From an uncultured Clostridia bacterium (GTDB lineage Bacteria > Bacillota > Clostridia > TANB77 > CAG-508): a stretch of DNA of 60,167 nt. Both the position numbers and the translations under genes were made by a program. Below are positions 54,383 through 60,167 of the stretch, one piece after another. Below the pieces are notes generated by a model. The model ran no database searches. It had not been told where the DNA came from and worked only from the letters and a program-made list of their open reading frames with translations. Positions within the stretch are counted from its first letter, which is position 1; the number at the start of each line of letters is the position of its first letter. Where the stretch lies: assembly GCA_947628735.1 (NCBI GenBank), contig CANRAY010000006.1, positions 1-60,167 of the forward strand, written 5' to 3'.

Positions 54383-54901
54383 GTGTTTTATTATACAAAA
54401 TACAAATCACCTATTGGATTGCTTACAATTATTAGTGATGAGAATAATATTGTTAGTCTGCAAACAGAAAATTCAAAATATCCAGTTAATTTTGGAAAAG
54501 CAGAAATAATTGAAAAAGATGATGTAAAAGTTTTAAAGAGTGCTAAAGAATGGTTAGATAAATATTTTGAAGGACAAGATCCTTCTATAAATGAAATTTC
54601 CTTAAAACCGATAGGCAATGAATTTAGGCAATTAGTGTGGAAATTACTTTGTGAGATACCTTATGGAAAAGTAGTAACTTATGGAGATATTGCAAAAAAA
54701 GTAGCAAAGATACAAAATAAAGAGAAGATGTCTGCCCAGGCAGTTGGTGGAGCAATAGGACATAATCCAATTTTTATTATTATTCCTTGCCATAGAGTAG
54801 TAGGTGCAAATGGAAATTTAACAGGATATGCTGGAGGAATAGAAGTAAAACGTAAATTATTAGAATTAGAAAGTAATATTTCTTTAAAAAGTAGTTATTG
54901 A
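54383..54901 (+). CDS. ogt: Methylated-DNA-protein cysteine methyltransferase
   Basis: Suicide repair of O6-alkylguanine. GTG 54383, five bases after GGAGG, gives a start MFYYTKYKSPIG typical of Ogt. Helix-turn-helix region EFRQLVWKLLCEIPYGKVVT, active Cys136 in IPCHRVVGANGNLTGYAGG. A short helical insert (KVAKIQNKEKMSAQAVGGA) is normal for clostridial members. The stop lies inside the terminator hairpin. Confidence 0.95.
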   Translation: MFYYTKYKSPIGLLTIISDENNIVSLQTENSKYPVNFGKAEIIEKDDVKVLKSAKEWLDKYFEGQDPSINEISLKPIGNEFRQLVWKLLCEIPYGKVVTYGDIAKKVAKIQNKEKMSAQAVGGAIGHNPIFIIIPCHRVVGANGNLTGYAGGIEVKRKLLELESNISLKSSY

Positions 54902-54917
54902 TAACTACTTTTTTTTG
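54886..54917 (+). terminator. Terminator overlapping the end of ogt
   Basis: Perfect 13-base arms 54886-54898 and 54901-54913, followed by TTT; the last ogt codons form the left arm. Confidence 0.9.
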
Positions 54918-54960
54918 TGATAAAATTCAAGAGATAATAAAACCAAGGAGGAATGAAAAT

Positions 54961-56115
54961 ATGTCAGTTAAATTTGTGTTAAATGAAACATCATATTTTG
55001 GAAAAGGAGCAAGAGAAGAATTAGCAGGAGAGATAAGGAAAAGAGATTTTAGAAAAGTATTTTTAGTTAGTGATAAATCACTTGTAGAAGCAGGAGTTAC
55101 AGCAAAAGTTGAGGATGTCTTAAATAGAGCAGAAATTCCTTATGATATGTATTCAGAAATTAAGCCAAATCCAACAATTAAAAATGTATTAGATGGTGTA
55201 GAGGCTTGCAAAGCATCAGGAGCAGATTTGATTGTTGCAGTAGGAGGAGGTTCTAGTATTGATACAGCAAAAGGAATTTCAATTGTTATGACAAATCCAG
55301 ATAGAGCAGATATTAAGTCTTTGAATGGAGTATCAAATACAGTTAATAGAGGAATGCCACTTATTGCACTTCCTACAACAGCAGGGACAGCAGCAGAAGT
55401 TACTATTAATTATGTTATTACAGATGAAGAGGCTAAAATAAAAATGGTATGTGTTGATCCTAATGATATTCCAATTTTATCAATTATTGATTCTGAATTA
55501 ATGTTTTCAATGCCAAAAAGTTTAGCAGCAGCAACTGGTATGGATGCATTGACACATGCAGTAGAGGGATATATTACAAAAGCACATAATGAAATGTCAG
55601 ATATGTTCCATATGAAAGCTATTGAAATGATATTTAAATATCTACCATCTGCTGTTAATGATAAAAATGAAGAAGCAATTGAAATGATGGGAATGGCACA
55701 GTATATAGCAGGAATGGGATTTTCAAATGTTGGATTAGGAATTGTTCATTCTATGGCACATCAATTAGGTGCTGTATATGATACTCCACATGGAATTGCA
55801 AATGCTATGTTATTACCAACTGTTATGAGATTTAATGGAGAAGTTTGTGCAGATAGATTTAGAGAAATCTTAATTCATATAGGAAGACCAGATGCAGCTA
55901 ATTTGAATGATCAAGATGTTATTAATACATTTGTATGGATGTTATCTGAACTTAGTAAAGCAGTGGGAATTACACAAACTATTAAAGATTATGGAGCAAA
56001 AGAGGAAGATTTTGAAATGCTTGCTGAAAAAGCAATGAATGATCCTTGCAAACCTGGAAATCCAAGAGATGTAAGTAAAGAAGAATTTATAGAATTATAT
56101 AGAAAAGCGATGTAA
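54961..56115 (+). CDS. Iron-containing alcohol dehydrogenase
   Basis: AAGGAGG at 54945-54951 sets ATG 54961, 384 residues. NAD-binding VGGGSSIDTAKGI; TTAGTAAEVT; metal ligands in GMDALTHAVEGY and in GIVHSMAHQLGAVYDTPHGI (two His). Closest in appearance to lactaldehyde reductase (FucO)/1,3-propanediol-type dehydrogenases; the physiological alcohol is not evident. Followed closely by a thioesterase. Confidence 0.92.
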   Translation: MSVKFVLNETSYFGKGAREELAGEIRKRDFRKVFLVSDKSLVEAGVTAKVEDVLNRAEIPYDMYSEIKPNPTIKNVLDGVEACKASGADLIVAVGGGSSIDTAKGISIVMTNPDRADIKSLNGVSNTVNRGMPLIALPTTAGTAAEVTINYVITDEEAKIKMVCVDPNDIPILSIIDSELMFSMPKSLAAATGMDALTHAVEGYITKAHNEMSDMFHMKAIEMIFKYLPSAVNDKNEEAIEMMGMAQYIAGMGFSNVGLGIVHSMAHQLGAVYDTPHGIANAMLLPTVMRFNGEVCADRFREILIHIGRPDAANLNDQDVINTFVWMLSELSKAVGITQTIKDYGAKEEDFEMLAEKAMNDPCKPGNPRDVSKEEFIELYRKAM

Positions 56116-56128
56116 AGAAGGAAGAACA

Positions 56129-56545
56129 ATGAAATTTGTATTTGAGAGAACAATTAATTATTATGAAACAGATAGAATGGGAGTAGTACATCATTCTAAC
56201 TATATTCGCTATTTAGAAGAAGCTAGAACAGAGTGGCTAAAAGCAATAGATATGCCTTTTGAGTTATTAGAAGAAAATGGAATTACAATTCCAGTATTAG
56301 GAGTAAATTGTGAATATAAACATCATGTTACTTTTGGTGATACAATATGTATTCATACTTTTGCAAAAGAATATTCTGGTGTTAGAATGACGATTGGATA
56401 TCATGTGACAGATAAAAAAACAGGTCAAGTTGTAATGACAGGGGAAACAAAGCATTGTTTTACTAATAAAGATTTAAGACCAATTAATTTAAAAAAGTAT
56501 GCACCTGAGTTTAGTGATAAATTTGCAGGTTTATTAGAAAATTAA
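56129..56545 (+). CDS. 4HBT acyl-CoA thioesterase (YbgC/FadM-like)
   Basis: Protein of 138 residues with a hotdog fold. YYETDRMGVVHHSNYIRYLE contains the catalytic Asp and the G-x-V-x-H loop. Hydrolyses acyl-CoA; chain length unknown. GAAGGAAG precedes ATG 56129. Confidence 0.9.
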   Translation: MKFVFERTINYYETDRMGVVHHSNYIRYLEEARTEWLKAIDMPFELLEENGITIPVLGVNCEYKHHVTFGDTICIHTFAKEYSGVRMTIGYHVTDKKTGQVVMTGETKHCFTNKDLRPINLKKYAPEFSDKFAGLLEN

Positions 56546-56564
56546 AAATAGGAAGTGTAGAGAA

Positions 56565-57467
56565 ATGTCAAAAAAGAATAAAATATTTTTGATAGTTGGA
56601 ATTATAATAGGTTGTATTGCTATTGCAGTTATTGCAGTAGTGTCAAGAATTGCTTTGTTAAGTGCTTCAAAAGCAAAAAATACTGACAAGCAAGAAAAAA
56701 ATGTTAATACTACAATTGTAGAAGAAAATAATATTGATACTAATGTATCTACTGAAGAAGATAATGGAAATGATATAGAAAAAGTAGAAAAAAATCCAGT
56801 TGCTACAATTAAAGTAAAAGATTTTGGAACTATAGAAGTTGAACTATATCCTAATATGGCACCAAACACAGTTAAAAACTTTATTGCATTAGCAAATAAT
56901 GGATTTTATAATGGACTTACTTTTCACCGTATAGCTAAGGATTTTGTTATTCAAGGAGGAGATCCTCAAGGAAATGGAACAGGAGGAGCTACTTTAAGTG
57001 ATATAAATCCAAATATAAAAGAAGGATCAGAAAATGACAAAGAATATTGTATTAAAGGAGAATTTAAAGCTAATGGCTATTCAACAAATACAATATCACA
57101 CAAAAAAGGTGTTATAGCAATGGCTAGATCAGATTATGCGGCATATTTTGGATACTCACCAGAAGTACTTGCAGGAGGATATAATTCTGCTTCATCTCAA
57201 TTTTATATTATGAGTGCTGATTATACAGATCTAGATGATTTGTATGCGCCATTTGGTGAGGTAATATCAGGAATGGATGTAGTTGATAAACTAAATAATG
57301 TTGAAGTAGATCCATCAACAAGTAAGCCATTAGAACCAGTAATTATTGAAGAAATAACTGTAGAAACTTTTGGAGAAAACTATGAACTTCCTGAAACAAT
57401 GGAACCTTTTGATCCTAGCGAATATTATAATAATCAATTATCAACTTCTGTAAGTACTGTAGAGTAA
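56565..57467 (+). CDS. Membrane-anchored cyclophilin-type peptidyl-prolyl isomerase
   Basis: Protein of 300 residues: N-terminal membrane helix (residues 6-30), acidic Asn/Asp/Glu linker, cyclophilin domain from about 82 (FGTIEVELYPNMAPNTVKNF, LTFHRIAKDFVIQGGDPQGN, SSQFYIM). Likely an extracytoplasmic protein-folding factor. Confidence 0.93.
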   Translation: MSKKNKIFLIVGIIIGCIAIAVIAVVSRIALLSASKAKNTDKQEKNVNTTIVEENNIDTNVSTEEDNGNDIEKVEKNPVATIKVKDFGTIEVELYPNMAPNTVKNFIALANNGFYNGLTFHRIAKDFVIQGGDPQGNGTGGATLSDINPNIKEGSENDKEYCIKGEFKANGYSTNTISHKKGVIAMARSDYAAYFGYSPEVLAGGYNSASSQFYIMSADYTDLDDLYAPFGEVISGMDVVDKLNNVEVDPSTSKPLEPVIIEEITVETFGENYELPETMEPFDPSEYYNNQLSTSVSTVE

Positions 57468-57484
57468 AGTTAGGAGAGAATAGT

Positions 57485-58195
57485 ATGCAAGATCAATTTT
57501 CAAGGACAGAATTGTTAATTGGAAAAGATGGAATAAAAAAATTACAACAATCAAAAGTCGCTATATTTGGAATAGGCGGTGTAGGTTCATACGTAGTAGA
57601 AGCTTTAGTAAGAGCAGGAATTGGAAACTTTATTTTAGTGGATCATGATACAGTAAGTGCTTCAAATATTAATAGACAAATTATTGCAACCACTAAAACA
57701 ATAGGAAAGTATAAAGTGGATGTAGCTAAAGAACGAATTTTGGAGATTAATCCTGATGTTAAAGTAGAAATTCATAAAGAATTTTTTATGCCAGATAGTA
57801 ATGAAATATTAGATAAAACTATAGATTATGTTATAGATTGTGTTGATACAATAACTGCAAAAATAGAATTAGTAGTAAGAGCTAATAAACTAAATATACC
57901 AATTATATCTAGTATGGGAACTGGTAATAAGCTAGATCCAACAAAATTTGAAATTACAGATATTTATAAGACAAGTGTATGTCCACTTGCAAAAGTAATG
58001 AGAAAAGAATTACGAGCACGTGGCATTGAAAAACTAAAAGTAATATACTCAACTGCAGAACCAATGATTCCTAAAGAAGTAGATAATACTGATAGTGCTA
58101 CTGAAGAAAAAAGAGTTCCAGGAAGTATATCATTTGTACCTTCTGTGGCAGGACTAATGCTTGCAGGAGAGGTAATAAAGGATATTATAAATTAG
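57485..58195 (+). CDS. tcdA: tRNA threonylcarbamoyladenosine dehydratase
   Basis: E1-like enzyme that cyclises t6A to ct6A in tRNA. The 236 residues contain FSRTELLIGKDGIKKLQQ, IFGIGGVGSYVVEALVRAG (Rossmann), DHDTVSASNINRQI (ATP) and MGTGNKLDPTKFEI. ATG 57485 follows TTAGGAGA. Confidence 0.93.
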   Translation: MQDQFSRTELLIGKDGIKKLQQSKVAIFGIGGVGSYVVEALVRAGIGNFILVDHDTVSASNINRQIIATTKTIGKYKVDVAKERILEINPDVKVEIHKEFFMPDSNEILDKTIDYVIDCVDTITAKIELVVRANKLNIPIISSMGTGNKLDPTKFEITDIYKTSVCPLAKVMRKELRARGIEKLKVIYSTAEPMIPKEVDNTDSATEEKRVPGSISFVPSVAGLMLAGEVIKDIIN

Positions 58196-58211
58196 AATAT
58201 AAAAAATATAA

Positions 58212-58225
58212 ACTGACTTGTCAGT
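58212..58225. promoter_or_regulatory. Candidate TetR-type operator before acyl-CoA ligase gene
   Basis: Perfect palindrome ACTGAC-TT-GTCAGT. It lies just upstream of a weak promoter, GCGACA 58229-58234 and TATACT 58252-58257 (spacer 17). GACTGAC/GTCAGTC dyads are common in TetR-regulated fatty-acid and efflux genes. Confidence 0.5.
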
Positions 58226-58302
58226 CTAGCGACATTTTTTTGATTATATGTTATACTATAAAATATAATAAAATCATTTTGTAGTATCAGGGGAGTAGAT
58301 TA

Positions 58303-60033
58303 ATGAATAATAGAAAAATTTTTGAAGCAACTGAGTTTAAAAATATAAAAGAAATTATGTATCATGCGGCTGAGGAGTATAATGAACAAATTGCTTTTGT
58401 AATTAAACATAAAAATGATAAAGAAGTAACATATGAAAATATATCTTATACAAGACTATTGGAAGATGTTAATGCATTAGGAACAGCATTTTTTAAGTTG
58501 AATTTACAAGGAAAACGTATTGCTATTATTGGCAAAAATCGTTATGAATGGGTTATTACGCATTTAGCAAATATGCTTGGCGGAATGATTTCAGTTCCTT
58601 TGGATAAAGATTTACAATATGATGAACTTGAATCTTCTATTATTCGTAGTAAAGCAGACTGCATTGTTTTTGACGAAAAGTTAACTGAAAATATTAAAAA
58701 AATTAGAGAAAATAAAAAAACATCTCTAACAGAATATATTTGTATGAGTGAATTAGAAGGATATTTATCTATTCCTAGTTTGCTTGAAAAAGGAAGAAAT
58801 GAGATAAAATCAGGAAATAAAGAATATATGCAAAAGAAGATTGATGAAGATGTAATGAGTATTTTGTTGTTTACTTCTGGTACAACTGCAAAATCAAAGG
58901 CTGTTATGTTATCACAAAGAAATATTGCTTCTAATATATATGCTATGCAGTGTGTGGAAGACATTAGACGTACTGATACTAATATTGCTTTTTTACCATT
59001 CCATCATATTTTTGGATCTACTTGTATTATTATGATGCTTGCTAGTGGAGTTAAAAATGTATTTCCAGATGGGTTGAGATATATTCAACAAAATTTAAAT
59101 GAATATAAAGTAACAGTATTTGTTGGGGTACCTGTTTTAATAGAAGCAATTTATAAAACTATTATGAAGGAAATAAAAAAACAGGGAAAAACAAAATTAA
59201 TTAAAGTAGCTACTGTACTTAGTAATTTCTTATTAAAATTTCATATAGACATTAGAAGAAAATTATTTAAGCAAGTAATTGATGCATTAGGTGGAGAGTT
59301 AAGATTTGTTATATCAGGAGGAGCTCCAGCAGATGCTAAAATTGCAAAAGGCTTTAATGATTTGGGAATTAAAACAGTTCAAGGATATGGTTTAAGTGAA
59401 ACAGCTCCTGTAATAGCAGCAGAAAATGATAGAGTAATGAAACATGGATCTGTTGGTGTTCCAATGATTAATGATGTAATCGAAATAGATAATCCAGACG
59501 AAAAGGGTATTGGAGAAATTAAAGTTAAAGGTCCTAATGTAATGCTAGGATATTATGAAATGCCAGAATTAACAAGAGAAGTATTAAAAGATGGTTGGTT
59601 CTATACAGGTGATTTAGGATATATAGATAAAAAAGGTATCATATATATAACTGGAAGAAATAAAAATATGATCGTGTTGAAAAATGGTAAGAAGATTTTT
59701 CCAGAAGAAGTAGAAACATTGGTAAATCGTATAGAATTAGTAGAAGAATGTATGGCTTTTGGATTACCTGATAAAAAAGATAAAGATGATGTAATGTTAG
59801 CTGTTAAAATAGTATATAACAAGGAAGAAGCTGAAGAGAAATATCCAGGTAAGACGAAAGAAGAATTATATCAAATAATTTGGGGAGATATAAAGCAGTT
59901 AAATACTACTTTCCCAAGATATAAACATATTCAAAAATTAATACTAACTGATGAAGAATTGATAAAAACAACTACTAAAAAAGTTAAAAGACAAGAAGAA
60001 ATGAAAAAAATATTAGCAGATATGAATGAATAG
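58303..60033 (+). CDS. AMP-forming long-chain acyl-CoA synthetase
   Basis: Protein of 576 residues of the ANL superfamily. P-loop LLFTSGTTAKSKAVMLSQ (about 187-204), VQGYGLSETAPVIAAEN, DGWFYTGDLGYIDKKGIIYI and catalytic Lys region near the C-terminus (TTTKKVKRQ). Length and motifs fit a FadD-like acyl-CoA ligase. GGGGAG precedes ATG 58303. It may supply acyl-CoA for lipids or take up exogenous fatty acids. Confidence 0.92.
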   Translation: MNNRKIFEATEFKNIKEIMYHAAEEYNEQIAFVIKHKNDKEVTYENISYTRLLEDVNALGTAFFKLNLQGKRIAIIGKNRYEWVITHLANMLGGMISVPLDKDLQYDELESSIIRSKADCIVFDEKLTENIKKIRENKKTSLTEYICMSELEGYLSIPSLLEKGRNEIKSGNKEYMQKKIDEDVMSILLFTSGTTAKSKAVMLSQRNIASNIYAMQCVEDIRRTDTNIAFLPFHHIFGSTCIIMMLASGVKNVFPDGLRYIQQNLNEYKVTVFVGVPVLIEAIYKTIMKEIKKQGKTKLIKVATVLSNFLLKFHIDIRRKLFKQVIDALGGELRFVISGGAPADAKIAKGFNDLGIKTVQGYGLSETAPVIAAENDRVMKHGSVGVPMINDVIEIDNPDEKGIGEIKVKGPNVMLGYYEMPELTREVLKDGWFYTGDLGYIDKKGIIYITGRNKNMIVLKNGKKIFPEEVETLVNRIELVEECMAFGLPDKKDKDDVMLAVKIVYNKEEAEEKYPGKTKEELYQIIWGDIKQLNTTFPRYKHIQKLILTDEELIKTTTKKVKRQEEMKKILADMNE

Positions 60034-60054
60034 TAGTAATGAAGCATAATATAG

Positions 60055-60091
60055 AAAATAAGTGAGTTAAAAATCTCACTTATTTTTTTGT
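60055..60091 (+). terminator. Terminator after acyl-CoA ligase gene
   Basis: AAAATAAGTGAG 60055-60066 and CTCACTTATTTT 60074-60085, perfect 12-base arms, then TTT. Confidence 0.9.
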
Positions 60092-60167
60092 ATGTATATA
60101 ATCTTCCGGCTGTGCCGGTAGTACTGAAGGCTTAAGCTTTGTGACAAGGCAACTCCCTTCATGATAT
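60092..60167. other. GC-richer tail at window edge
   Basis: Contains the small hairpin CCGGCTGTGCCGG at 60106-60118 and a stretch unlike the AT-rich genes before it. It may be the end of a repeat or of a gene on either strand; too short to call. Confidence 0.3.

Overview
The window comes from a low-GC, Gram-positive, gut-type Clostridia genome, probably an uncultured relative of the 'Clostridium sp. CAG' lineages. The evidence is AT-rich codon use, near-consensus sigma-A promoters, AGGAGG ribosome sites, a T-box leader, a sortase, a MurJ/SpoVB-like flippase, pyruvate phosphate dikinase, a bile salt hydrolase and a family of surface proteins with a GITLxALVVTI pilin-like leader. No tRNA, rRNA, CRISPR array, integrase or transposase was seen.

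Layout. 1-986: 3' part of a surface adhesin. 1081-9870: T-box and glyS, an ATP-grasp enzyme, a lipid flippase, DUF1294, an unusual signal peptidase I, and ppdK. 9940-12082: two membrane ORFs and a DUF218 protein. 12156-25628: a cell-surface island with three pilin-leader adhesins (A, B, C) around a MATE transporter, a cytidylate-kinase-like gene and a compact set of LPxTG-type cohesin protein, sortase, dockerin-bearing glucosaminidase and cadherin-like protein. 25688-33812: MBL hydrolase, a DUF4358/MBOAT/DHHW O-acylation-type set, PAP2, DUF4190, TSCPD, and a CopZ/CopA copper pair. 33930-35974: ECF sigma, anti-sigma and a twice-shifted third gene. 36108-40360: flavin reductase, a minus-strand coiled-coil/3D protein, and an Rrf2-nifS-iscU iron-sulfur locus. 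40377-46021: TetR, a giant MMPL transporter with eight internal repeats, and bile salt hydrolase. 46148-52091: small alarmone synthetase, YjbR/EVE-type protein, DUF5684, HAD phosphatase and a GntR-ABC operon. 52247-53905: a short leader ORF with a hairpin, then a pilin-leader/SGNH hydrolase fusion. 54015-60033: MGMT, iron alcohol dehydrogenase, thioesterase, cyclophilin, TcdA and acyl-CoA ligase.

The most striking signal is a codon. Scanning by eye, in-frame CGG occurs only seven times in the ordinary low-GC genes. Six of the seven sit exactly where the reading frame must move by +1 for the protein to continue (269, 12219, 18107, 35691, 35863, 50027), always as C followed by GGA or GGT, so that skipping the C reads glycine. 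The seventh (10744) would fuse two adjacent ORFs if it behaved the same way. This looks like +1 frameshifting at a 'hungry' CGG codon, resembling Ty3-type out-of-frame A-site decoding. Counter-evidence is present: three visibly GC-richer genes (16636-16890, 26616-26846, 36784-37992) carry in-frame CGG read without a shift. A systematic sequence artefact has not been excluded.

Other points of interest are the possible wall-anchored cohesin/dockerin system for a peptidoglycan hydrolase, the modular adhesin family with a recurring GHKIP junction, a palindromic repeat that encodes the only membrane segment of the cadherin-like protein, and a bile-acid-related TetR/MMPL/BSH neighbourhood.
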